DNA from: an uncultured Oscillospiraceae bacterium
Lineage (GTDB): Bacteria; Bacillota; Clostridia; Oscillospirales; Acutalibacteraceae
Assembly: GCA_905198295.1 (NCBI GenBank)
Contig: CAJKBW010000097.1
Span: forward strand, 1 to 9,866
Length of the DNA: 9,866 nucleotides
Direction: 5' to 3'
The notes under the pieces are model-generated. The model was not told the origin of the DNA and ran no database searches. It worked only from the letters and a program-made list of their open reading frames with translations. Below, one piece after another: positions 1-6,473 of the stretch; position 1 is the first letter of the stretch, and every line of letters starts with the position of its first letter. A program made the translations under genes and the position numbers.

Positions 1-1349
1 TGCTCGGCGCTGTCGCCGGTTTTAGCCTGCTGCTCGGCGCCGTTGGACGGCAGATGCGGCTGGTGAGGGTCGGACAGAATTTCCGTTTTGTATCGTACCG
101 CGGGGAAAAGTTTGCCGCGCATCTCATCGACGATCCTGAAGCGGCTGCGCAGATCGGGCGTGCGGCGGTGGCGCTGGGTGATCCGCAGGTGGCCTATGTG
201 AAAAAAACCGGTTTTCTTACCGGCTTCCTCGAGCATTCGTACAGCGAAGATGCCGCAGACCGGGCGATGCGTGTGTTCGTGCCGCTTGCCGTGCTGGCTT
301 CGGCGGGGGTGGCGGTGATTTTCGGGCTGCACTCGAAAATCTGGTGGGACGCCCTGACTATGTTTGCGGCGGCACTGTGCCTGTCCTGTCCGGCTGCGGC
401 GGTGCTGAGCGTGAATTTCCCGCTCCTGCGTGCGTGCTGGCGTGCGCTGTGCCGGGGCGGTATGCTGGCCGGTTGGGATGCGGTGGATGCCTATGGCGAC
501 ATCCATGCGCTGAGTGTGGATGCGGCGGATCTGTTCCCAAGTGAGAGCATGTTGCTGCACGGCATCAAGACCTTTTCCGGCACTCGTATTGACGAAGCCA
601 TTATGGATGCGGCGGCGGTTTCCATCTCGGCGGGCGGCCCGCTGGCCGGCATTTTCCGCCGGGTGATTGAGAATAAGACCGATATGCTTCAGCCGGTGGA
701 TACGCTGGTCTATGAGCAGGACATGGGGGTTTCCGGCTGGGTCGGCGGCCGCCGGGTGCTGGTGGGCAACCGCCGCCTGCTGGAAAATCATGGGGTGGAT
801 GTGCCGTCGCTGGATTATGAGAACCGCTATGCCAAGGATGATCGTCAGCTGGTGTATCTGTCCATCGCCGGGGAGCTTTCGGCAATGTTTGTGGTCAGCT
901 ATACCGCCGATGAAGGGATTGCTCTGGCGCTGCAGGATATGACCCGCGCAGGCGTAACGCTCATTGTGCGCACCTGCGACCCGAACGTTACAGAGGATCT
1001 GCTGTGCCGGGTATTCGATCTGGACGGTTATTACGTCGAGCTGATGGATGCCCCGAGCGGCCGCGTGTACGAGCAGATGATTGCCGGCGAGACTGATCAG
1101 GAAGAAGCGGTAGCCGCGTCCAATGGCCGGGTGGAAGGGATCGCCAGTGTGGTCAACAGCTGCCGCCGTCTACGCATCGGCGGTGCGCTTGCCGTCGCGG
1201 CGGTGGTAGTCGGCAGCTGTCTCGGACTCGGGTTGAGTGCTTTCCTGACCTTCTTCAGCGGCGTGCCGCTGCCGGCGCTGTATATGCTGGCTTACCTTGC
1301 GGTCTGGACGCTGGCGGACATGCTTATGCCGCTGTTCCGGCGCGTCTGA
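1..1349 (+). CDS. Degenerate P1B-type (heavy-metal) ATPase-like membrane protein, 5'-partial
   Basis: The frame is open from the window edge (first full codon at base 3), so the gene begins upstream. The ATG at 54 lacks a ribosome binding site and sits after coding-like hydrophobic sequence. The layout follows a P1B ATPase: the end of a membrane helix, a cytoplasmic loop, a helix pair (about 258-420) with a Ser-Cys-Pro motif at 384-392, a soluble region, and two C-terminal helices (about 1180-1335). Part of the nucleotide-binding-domain signature survives (GNRRLL near 768-785). The catalytic motifs do not. The phosphorylation motif DKTGT is DAADL (519-533), the His-Pro motif has become Gly-Gly-Pro (633-641), TGD is TCD (972-980), no GDGxND hinge motif exists, and no actuator TGE is visible. 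I infer a pseudoenzyme, perhaps a sensor, scaffold or non-pumping metal binder. The frame is intact over 440 codons, which argues against simple decay. A strong terminator follows. Confidence 0.72.
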   Translation, partial: LGAVAGFSLLLGAVGRQMRLVRVGQNFRFVSYRGEKFAAHLIDDPEAAAQIGRAAVALGDPQVAYVKKTGFLTGFLEHSYSEDAADRAMRVFVPLAVLASAGVAVIFGLHSKIWWDALTMFAAALCLSCPAAAVLSVNFPLLRACWRALCRGGMLAGWDAVDAYGDIHALSVDAADLFPSESMLLHGIKTFSGTRIDEAIMDAAAVSISAGGPLAGIFRRVIENKTDMLQPVDTLVYEQDMGVSGWVGGRRVLVGNRRLLENHGVDVPSLDYENRYAKDDRQLVYLSIAGELSAMFVVSYTADEGIALALQDMTRAGVTLIVRTCDPNVTEDLLCRVFDLDGYYVELMDAPSGRVYEQMIAGETDQEEAVAASNGRVEGIASVVNSCRRLRIGGALAVAAVVVGSCLGLGLSAFLTFFSGVPLPALYMLAYLAVWTLADMLMPLFRRV

Positions 1350-1374
1350 TCAGCTGGTTTGTGTACAAATGACA

Positions 1375-1413
1375 AAATCCCCCTTTGCCGGTTGTGGCAG
1401 AGGGGGATTTTTT
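1375..1413 (+). terminator. Intrinsic terminator of the P-type ATPase-like gene
   Basis: A 15-bp stem (1375-1389 with 1396-1410, one G-U pair) encloses a 6-nt loop. The T run begins inside the right arm and continues to 1413. It lies 26 nt after the stop codon and separates this gene from the next transcription unit. Confidence 0.93.
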
Positions 1414-1432
1414 ATTTCTTCTCACACAATGG

Positions 1433-1461
1433 TTGCAATTTGTTGGTGGCAATGGTATACT
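1433..1461 (+). promoter_or_regulatory. Sigma-A promoter of the EF-G-like gene
   Basis: TTGCAA at 1433-1438 and TATACT at 1456-1461 are 17 bp apart. A TG dinucleotide at 1453-1454 makes an extended -10 element. The expected start site is near 1468, giving a leader of about 150 nt before the TTG start at 1619. It lies just after the preceding terminator. Confidence 0.75.
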
Positions 1462-1467
1462 TGTTTA

Positions 1468-1618
1468 AGTGAGTTTCAACAAAAGATAACTTTTTGTACA
1501 AATTACCGTATATTTTGCCGAAAAAGCGCAGACGGAAGGAGACAATAGGGGGTCGGATGTTGAAACCGATAGCTCTGCAGCTGCGGGGCAGGGACCAAAT
1601 CGAAAGGGGAGTTCACAG
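1468..1618 (+). promoter_or_regulatory. Leader of the EF-G-like gene with self-complementary elements
   Basis: The octamer GTTGAAAC occurs at 1559-1566 and again at 1618-1625, where it covers the TTG start codon. Its exact reverse complement, GTTTCAAC, lies at 1473-1480 near the transcript 5' end. The 5' element can therefore pair either with the first copy (9 bp, including A1481-T1558) or with the start-codon copy (8 bp). A 10-bp palindrome, TTTGTACAAA, lies at 1493-1502. A 21-codon frame (ATG 1557 to TGA 1620-1622) overlaps the start codon. The pairing is seen in sequence; any regulatory role is inferred and no known riboswitch class was recognised. Confidence 0.35.
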
Positions 1619-3685
1619 TTGAAACAGTACAGCGCCAAAAACATCCGCAATGTCGCCTTGGTTGGGCATGCCGGTACGGGAAAGACCTCGCTGGCGGAAG
1701 CTGCGTATTATCTGTCGGGAAAGAGTGATCGGCTTGGCCGCGTTACGGACGGCAACACGGTCAGCGACTTTGATTCGGAAGAAATACGCCGCAAAGCGTC
1801 GGTGTCCCTGGCGCTGGTACCGGTGGAGTGGAAAGACACCAAAATGAATCTGCTGGATACCCCGGGCCTGTTTGATTTTTCCGGCGGGATGAGCGAGGGA
1901 CTGCGGGCGGCCGGCAGTGCGGTGATTGTGATTTCCGGAAAAAGCGGCGTGGCAGTCGGCACCGAAAAGGGATTTCGGGCGGCCCGGAAAAAGGGCATTG
2001 CCAAGCTTTTTTTCATTAACGAGCTGGACAACGAGAACGCCGACTTCTATAAAGTGTTTGAGGAACTCAAGGCCACTTTCGGTCCGATGGTCTGCCCTCT
2101 GGTGGTGCCGTATGTGGTGGACCGCAAGGTGCAGTGCTATGTCAATCTGTTGGAATATAAAGCGTATACCTATCGCGACGGCAAGGCGACTGAGGTGCCG
2201 CTGCCGGATATGGGGCATCGCCTGGACGGGTTGCGCACCGCGATTTACGAAGCGGTTGCGGAAACCAGCGAAGAGCTGATGGAAAAGTACTTCTCGGGAG
2301 AGGACTATACCCCGGATGAGCTGATTATGGGGCTGGCGACCGGTGTACGGCGCGGCGATATTGCGCCGGTATACTGCGGTTCGGCAGCGGCGCTTGAAGG
2401 CGTGGATCAGCTGCTCACCGGACTCACTTGGCTGGCGCCCTGGGCGGAGACGGTCGCGGGAGAAACCGGTGTGGATCCGAACGGTGATCCGGTGGAACTT
2501 AAGGTCAGCGATGACGGCCAGACCGTCGCGATTGTATTCAAGAGCGTGGTGGATCCCTTTGTCGGTAAGCTGCTGTATTTCAAGGTGGTATGCGGCCGGG
2601 TGACACCGGACTCTGCGCTGATGAACATGCGTACCGGGCAGATGGAAAAAATCGGCAAGGTGTTCACTGTGTGCGGGAAAAAGCAGGAAGAAGCGACGTA
2701 TATCGGTGCCGGCGACATTGGCGCCGTGGCCAAGCTGGTATCTACCAACACCGGTGATACGCTGTGCGCGCCGGCGCGTCCGGTGGTTTTGCCGGGGGTA
2801 TCGTATGAGGCACCGTGCCTGTCGATGACAGTGCAGGCGAAAAATAAAGGGGACGAGGAGAAGGTCGCCGCCGGCCTGCAGCGTCTGGCGGAAGAGGACC
2901 CCACCCTCTCGCTGACGATGAACCACGAAACACACGAGCAGATTCTCTCGGGACTCGGCGAGCAGCAGCTGGATGTGGCGGTGTCCCGGCTGAGGAATAA
3001 ATTCGGTGTGGAAATCACGCTGGCGGTGCCGAAGGTGGCCTACCGTGAGACGATACGCAAGAAGGTCAAGGTGCAGGGCCGGCATAAAAAGCAGTCGGGC
3101 GGCCACGGGCAGTTCGGCGACGTGTGGATTGAATTTGAGCCCTGTGACAGCGAGGAACTGGAGTTTGCCGAGACGGTATTCGGCGGATCGGTGCCGAAGA
3201 ACTATTTCCCTGCCGTGGAGAAAGGTCTGCGGGAGAGTGCCAAGAAAGGCGTGCTCGCCGGCTTCCCGATGGTTGGGGTGAAAGCTACACTGGTCGACGG
3301 CTCTTACCATCCGGTCGATTCGTCGGAAATGGCGTTCAAAACGGCGGCCGGCCTCGCCTACAAGGCTGGTATCCCGCAGGCGGGACCGGTGCTGCTCGAA
3401 CCGATCGGCAGCCTGCAGGCCTATGTGCCGGCGGATAACACCGGTGACATTATGGGGGATATCAATAAACGGCGTGGCCGGGTGCTGGGCATGGATCCGG
3501 CCGAAGACGGCCTGACCTGCATCCAAGCAGAGGTGCCGATGGCGGAGATGGGGGATTTTTCCACCATGCTGCGCTCGGTGACGCAGGGCCGCGGTTCGTT
3601 CAGTGTGAAGTTTGAGCGGTATGAAGAGGCGCCGGCCAATGTGGCGCAGAAGGTGATTGCTGCCTACCATACCGACGAAGAATAA
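1619..3685 (+). CDS. Elongation factor G-like translational GTPase (FusA paralogue)
   Basis: This 688-residue protein has the full EF-G plan: GTPase domain (about 1-275), beta-barrel domain II (290-375), domain III (395-470), domain IV (474-588) and domain V (590-680). The P-loop is G16-HAGTGKT-S24. Domain IV keeps the GGHGQFG segment and the DGSYHPVDSSEMAF tip region (from D560), so ribosome binding in the A-site region is likely. The start is TTG at 1619, supported by AAGGGGAG at 1604-1611 with 7-nt spacing. Several nucleotide-site residues differ from canonical EF-G: DTPGL at 80-84 where EF-G has DTPGH (the catalytic His), NELD at 134-137 for NKxD, and Ser61 where switch I normally has Thr. 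Such paralogues accompany the true EF-G in many Firmicutes and their role is not settled. It is probably not the main translocase, since no rpsL/rpsG/tuf genes are adjacent. It has its own promoter and terminator. Confidence 0.93.
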   Translation: MKQYSAKNIRNVALVGHAGTGKTSLAEAAYYLSGKSDRLGRVTDGNTVSDFDSEEIRRKASVSLALVPVEWKDTKMNLLDTPGLFDFSGGMSEGLRAAGSAVIVISGKSGVAVGTEKGFRAARKKGIAKLFFINELDNENADFYKVFEELKATFGPMVCPLVVPYVVDRKVQCYVNLLEYKAYTYRDGKATEVPLPDMGHRLDGLRTAIYEAVAETSEELMEKYFSGEDYTPDELIMGLATGVRRGDIAPVYCGSAAALEGVDQLLTGLTWLAPWAETVAGETGVDPNGDPVELKVSDDGQTVAIVFKSVVDPFVGKLLYFKVVCGRVTPDSALMNMRTGQMEKIGKVFTVCGKKQEEATYIGAGDIGAVAKLVSTNTGDTLCAPARPVVLPGVSYEAPCLSMTVQAKNKGDEEKVAAGLQRLAEEDPTLSLTMNHETHEQILSGLGEQQLDVAVSRLRNKFGVEITLAVPKVAYRETIRKKVKVQGRHKKQSGGHGQFGDVWIEFEPCDSEELEFAETVFGGSVPKNYFPAVEKGLRESAKKGVLAGFPMVGVKATLVDGSYHPVDSSEMAFKTAAGLAYKAGIPQAGPVLLEPIGSLQAYVPADNTGDIMGDINKRRGRVLGMDPAEDGLTCIQAEVPMAEMGDFSTMLRSVTQGRGSFSVKFERYEEAPANVAQKVIAAYHTDEE

Positions 3686-3701
3686 CCGTTTGCAGAAAAG
3701 C

Positions 3702-3735
3702 GGCCGTTCCCGGCAATACGGGGACGGCCTTTTTT
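3702..3735 (+). terminator. Intrinsic terminator of the EF-G-like gene
   Basis: An 11-bp stem (3702-3712 with 3719-3729, one G-U pair) has a 6-nt loop and is followed at once by six T residues (3730-3735). It begins 17 nt after the stop codon. Confidence 0.93.
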
Positions 3736-3791
3736 CTACGTATTGGCCGGTATTTTGCGATGTTTAGCCCCGTACTTCATCGGATTTTGCC

Positions 3792-3820
3792 TTGTCAAAA
3801 AAAGGCGGAAAGCCTATAAT
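3792..3820 (+). promoter_or_regulatory. Strong sigma-A promoter of the antiporter gene
   Basis: TTGTCA at 3792-3797 (5 of 6) and a perfect TATAAT at 3815-3820 are 17 bp apart. The start site is expected close to 3827. An inverted repeat GCCTT (3789-3793) / AAGGC (3802-3806) overlaps the -35 box and could be an operator, though it is short. Confidence 0.88.
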
Positions 3821-3826
3821 AGAGTA

Positions 3827-3871
3827 ACAGGGGGAAGCGGCCCCTGTCTTTTTCTGTCCGGCGGCCGCTTC
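3827..3871 (+). promoter_or_regulatory. Two-state antiporter leader (candidate attenuator or riboregulator)
   Basis: Starting at the predicted +1, ACAGGGG (3827-3833) pairs perfectly with CCCCTGT (3841-3847) and is followed by C and five T residues (3849-3853), the form of a small intrinsic terminator. A competing perfect 9-bp stem joins GAAGCGGCC (3834-3842) to GGCCGCTTC (3863-3871). The two stems share C3841-C3842 and so exclude each other. The second ends 5 nt before the ribosome binding site. A terminator this close to +1 may be inefficient, so the first hairpin could instead protect the 5' end. I did not recognise an Rfam class. Confidence 0.45.
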
Positions 3872-3891
3872 AAGTGAAGGGGGAGAGCTCT

Positions 3892-5190
3892 GTGAGCTAT
3901 GATTATCTCTGGCATATCGCGCTGATTCTGATTAGCACCAAGATTCTCGGTCTGCTTACCCGGCGCTTTCAGATGCCGCAGGTGGTGGGTGCACTGCTGG
4001 CGGGGCTTGTGCTGGGACCTGCCGTTCTGGGCGTACTGGAGCCGACGGATATGCTCAATAAGCTCGCGGAGCTCGGCGTGATCGTGATCATGTTTTCCGC
4101 CGGTATGGGCACCGATATCCACGAACTGGGCAAATCCGGAAAGTCGGGGTTTGTCGTGGCTCTGTGCGGTGTACTTGTGCCGCTGGGGATGGGGGCGCTG
4201 CTGGCATTTTTCTTCAACCGGGGAGAATTTGCCCACCCCGGCAGTGCTCTGCTCCAGAACATTTTTATCGGCACTATCCTGACCGCAACCTCGGTCAGCA
4301 TCACGGTGGAAACGCTGCGGGAAATCGGCAAACTGCAGACCAAGGTCGGCAATACCATTCTGGCGGCGGCCATCATCGACGATGTTCTCGGCCTTGTGGC
4401 GCTGACCATTGTCACAAGCCTCGGCGGCGAAGAGGTTAACGTCTGGCTGGTGCTGCTGAAAATTGTGCTGTTTTTTGTGTTTATCGTGGTGGTGTGGTTT
4501 GTAGCCGGGCGCCTGTTCAACTGGTACACGGCGCATAAAGCGCAGAAAAACCTCCATCGATATCCGGTCGCCGCGTTCGTGCTCTGCCTGCTGATGGCGT
4601 ATGCGGCGGAGGAGCTTTTTGGCGTGGCGGATATCATCGGCGCTTTTGCTGCCGGTGTCATTGTGGCGGGCACCAGCAAAAGCAGCTATATCTCCAGTAA
4701 GTTTCAGCCCGTACAGTACTTGTTTCTCACGCCGATTTTTTTCGCCAGCATCGGCCTGAAGGTGGAGCTGCCGGAAATGAGCTGGATGATCGTGCTGTTT
4801 GCGGTGCTGATGGTTATCGCGGCCATTTTGTCGAAACTGATAGGCTGCGGAATCGGTGCCAGACTTTGCGGTTTTACCGGACGGGAATGCCTGCAGACAG
4901 GCTTCGGCATGGCCTGCCGCGGCGAAGTGGCGCTCATTGTAGCCAATAAGGGAATGAGTATGGGTTTGATGCCGCCAGCCTTTTTTGGACCGGTCATCAT
5001 TATGGTGGTCTGCTGTGCGGTGCTGACGCCGGTGCTGCTCAAGCTGGCCTTTCGCTCCAAAGCGGAAAACGACTATGCCGACCTGCGTACGAGCGGGCTG
5101 GTCGATCGGATCGAAGAAAACGACCAGCTGGATATTGTGTCCGACCGGCTGCTGGATGAGCACAACAAGCTGCGCAGGAACCAGCACTGA
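3892..5190 (+). CDS. CPA2-family cation/proton antiporter
   Basis: This is an integral membrane exchanger of the Na+/H+ exchanger family, predicted to swap monovalent cations (Na+ or K+) for protons and so adjust cytoplasmic pH and ion content. About 11-12 hydrophobic segments span residues 5-387. Family features seen include an AGLVLGP helix near the N terminus, the GTILTATS segment, the paired acidic site IIDDVLGL (D163-D164) in the ion-binding helix, FFASIGLKVEL, and CRGEVALI. Two adjacent Asp residues are typical of electrogenic CPA2 members. The polar C-terminal tail is only about 45 residues, so there is no TrkA-N/RCK regulatory domain as in Kef proteins. I chose the GTG at 3892 because AAGGGGGAG (3877-3885) lies 6 nt upstream. 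An in-frame GTG at 3874 would add six residues but has no ribosome binding site. No clear terminator follows, so some read-through into the next gene is possible. The ion is not predictable from sequence. Confidence 0.93.
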   Translation: MSYDYLWHIALILISTKILGLLTRRFQMPQVVGALLAGLVLGPAVLGVLEPTDMLNKLAELGVIVIMFSAGMGTDIHELGKSGKSGFVVALCGVLVPLGMGALLAFFFNRGEFAHPGSALLQNIFIGTILTATSVSITVETLREIGKLQTKVGNTILAAAIIDDVLGLVALTIVTSLGGEEVNVWLVLLKIVLFFVFIVVVWFVAGRLFNWYTAHKAQKNLHRYPVAAFVLCLLMAYAAEELFGVADIIGAFAAGVIVAGTSKSSYISSKFQPVQYLFLTPIFFASIGLKVELPEMSWMIVLFAVLMVIAAILSKLIGCGIGARLCGFTGRECLQTGFGMACRGEVALIVANKGMSMGLMPPAFFGPVIIMVVCCAVLTPVLLKLAFRSKAENDYADLRTSGLVDRIEENDQLDIVSDRLLDEHNKLRRNQH

Positions 5191-5257
5191 CCCACTGCCG
5201 CAGCCCCGGACGGCCGCGGTATGCGGATCGGTTTGTGTTCTGCCGCGATATTTCTCA

Positions 5258-5285
5258 TTGACGGTCGGAAAAAATACGGTATAAT
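5258..5285 (+). promoter_or_regulatory. Sigma-A promoter of the DUF368 gene
   Basis: TTGACG at 5258-5263 (5 of 6) and TATAAT at 5280-5285 (6 of 6) are separated by 16 bp. The start site is expected near 5292, leaving a leader of about 93 nt. The gene can thus be expressed independently of the antiporter. Confidence 0.87.
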
Positions 5286-5293
5286 AAAAAGGA

Positions 5294-5365
5294 TTCGCCG
5301 TAAACATAAAGAGGATAGCCTCCGGCGGCGAAGGGTTTCCGCATAGCCGGTGTGCATCGGCCTGC
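5294..5365 (+). promoter_or_regulatory. Structured leader of the DUF368 gene
   Basis: TTCGCCG (5294-5300) pairs perfectly with CGGCGAA (5326-5332) around an inner hairpin, GAGG (5311-5314) with CCTC (5319-5322). A second hairpin pairs GCCG (5346-5349) with CGGC (5358-5361), extended by GCA (5341-5343) with TGC (5363-5365). The ribosome binding site AAAGGA follows at 5368-5373. There is no T run, so any control would be on translation or stability. No known riboswitch was recognised. Confidence 0.35.
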
Positions 5366-5384
5366 AGAAAGGAATGACCGTTGA

Positions 5385-6236
5385 ATGAAGAGTGACGCTT
5401 TGGCCAAAATGCCTGTCCTGCGCTTTTTTATCCGGATTGTCCAGGGTGCCCTGATCGGCCTCGGGGCGGTGCTGCCGGGAATTTCCGGTGGTGTGCTGTG
5501 TGTGATCTTCGGCATCTATAAACCGGTTATGGAACTGCTGTCCCATCCGTTCCGGAACTTTAAAACCCATGTGCCCAAGCTGATTCCGGTGATAATCGGA
5601 ATGGGGGTCGGCTTTCTGGGAATTGCCAACCTGCTGGCCTTTTTCCTGGAAAAGTACCCGAATCCGTCGGTCTGCCTGTTTGTGGGACTGATCGCCGGTA
5701 TGCTGCCCTCCCTGTTTCGGGAGGCCGGGGAGAAAGGAAGAACCAAAGGTTCCTATATTTCGCTGATCGTGGCAATGGCGGTGATTTTTGCGCTGCTGCT
5801 TGGGCTGCGGTTCGCTGCTGTTACGATTACCCCGAATTTTGTGTGGTATCTTTTCTGCGGTTTCTGTCTGGCGCTGAGCGTTATCGCACCAGGTATGAGC
5901 TTTTCCACATTGCTGATGCCTCTGGGACTGTATACGCCTTTTGTGGACGGCATCGGCCATCTGAACTGGCAGGTTCTTCTCCCCGGCGGCATCGGGGCAC
6001 TTGTCACCGTTATCCTGCTGGCCAAGGCGGTCAACTCCCTGTTTGAACGGCACTATTCCATTGCCTTTCATGCCATTACCGGTATCGTCATTGCCGCGAC
6101 CGTCATGATCGTCCCGTTTTCGGGTTTTGCGGAATCGGCGGTTTCCTGCATTACCAATGTGGTCTGCATCGTTGTCGGCCTTGTTGCCGCTTTGGCTCTT
6201 GATCGCTTCAACAGCCGTTTCCCCCGGGAAGACTGA
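5385..6236 (+). CDS. popT: DUF368 / PopT-family undecaprenyl-phosphate translocase
   Basis: This 283-residue polytopic membrane protein matches the DUF368 family, whose members have been shown to return undecaprenyl phosphate (C55-P) across the cytoplasmic membrane for reuse in peptidoglycan and other envelope polymers. The two family repeats are visible. Each has a Pro-Gly-centred half-helix motif: GAVLPGISGG at 27-36 and VIAPGMSFSTLLMPLG from residue 166. About eight hydrophobic segments fill the rest, with a positively charged loop EKGRTKG near residues 116-122. The start ATG has AAAGGA at 5368-5373, 11 nt upstream. The size is normal for the family. It has its own promoter and a terminator, so it is at least partly monocistronic. 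Its neighbour is a cation/proton antiporter, which may be relevant because DUF368 transporters have been linked to fitness at alkaline pH. Family assignment is firm; activity here is inferred. Confidence 0.92.
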   Translation: MKSDALAKMPVLRFFIRIVQGALIGLGAVLPGISGGVLCVIFGIYKPVMELLSHPFRNFKTHVPKLIPVIIGMGVGFLGIANLLAFFLEKYPNPSVCLFVGLIAGMLPSLFREAGEKGRTKGSYISLIVAMAVIFALLLGLRFAAVTITPNFVWYLFCGFCLALSVIAPGMSFSTLLMPLGLYTPFVDGIGHLNWQVLLPGGIGALVTVILLAKAVNSLFERHYSIAFHAITGIVIAATVMIVPFSGFAESAVSCITNVVCIVVGLVAALALDRFNSRFPRED

Positions 6237-6247
6237 ACAGCCTTTCT

Positions 6248-6275
6248 GCCGGCGCCTTTTCGCGCCGGCTTTTTT
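6248..6275 (+). terminator. Intrinsic terminator of the DUF368 gene
   Basis: A perfect 8-bp GC stem, GCCGGCGC (6248-6255) with GCGCCGGC (6262-6269), has a 6-nt loop and six T residues (6270-6275). It starts 11 nt after the stop codon. Confidence 0.95.
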
Positions 6276-6342
6276 ATGCGGTACAAACGGAAAAACGACA
6301 GAAACAGCGTACATATCCGACAAAAAGTGAGTGTTAATGCGA

Positions 6343-6372
6343 TTGACAAACCAGGGCGGCGCATGCTATGAT
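6343..6372 (+). promoter_or_regulatory. Sigma-A promoter of the small membrane protein gene
   Basis: A consensus TTGACA (6343-6348) and TATGAT (6367-6372) are 18 bp apart, with a TG at 6364-6365 giving an extended -10. The start site is expected near 6379. In-frame or near starts at 6368 and 6372 lie within the -10 box and so cannot be used from this promoter, which supports the ATG at 6474. Confidence 0.85.
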
Positions 6373-6389
6373 TGGCTCATTCAATCTTC

Positions 6390-6451
6390 AGAATTTTTTT
6401 CGGTTTTGTTCATATTTTTGCCGCTGCACACAGGATGAGGCCGAAAATTCT
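6390..6451 (+). promoter_or_regulatory. Leader hairpin upstream of the small membrane protein gene
   Basis: An 11-bp stem joins 6390-6403 (AGAA, a seven-T run, CGG) to 6441-6451 (CCGAAAATTCT), with three T residues bulged out. The stem ends 6 nt before the AAAGGA ribosome binding site at 6458-6463, so folding could affect ribosome access. The function is unknown. Confidence 0.4.
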
Positions 6452-6473
6452 CGTCAGAAAGGACGTACGCGAT

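Noticed and set aside
54..1349. ATG at 54 as the true start of the first gene
   Set aside because: There is no ribosome binding site upstream, and the frame stays open and hydrophobic back to the window edge, so the gene is 5'-truncated by the window.
1358..1369. TTTGTGTACAAA, similar to the palindrome TTTGTACAAA at 1493-1502, as paired regulator sites
   Set aside because: The first copy lies before the terminator and has a 2-base insertion. Two short AT-rich matches are not enough to claim an operator.
1613..3670. A 685-codon open frame on the minus strand opposite the EF-G-like gene
   Set aside because: It mirrors a GC-rich gene frame, gives a low-complexity His/Arg-rich product with no recognisable domain, and the plus-strand gene is certain. 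Long minus-strand frames at 3814-5307, 5073-6323 and 7383-8990 are rejected for the same reason.
3874..3891. Upstream GTG at 3874 as the antiporter start
   Set aside because: It has no ribosome binding site, and using it would place the real one inside the coding sequence. The GTG at 3892 has AAGGGGGAG at 6-nt spacing.
6368..6473. Longer versions of the small membrane protein starting at 6368 or 6372
   Set aside because: The 6368 ATG is in another frame, and both starts lie inside the -10 box of a consensus promoter, upstream of the expected transcription start.
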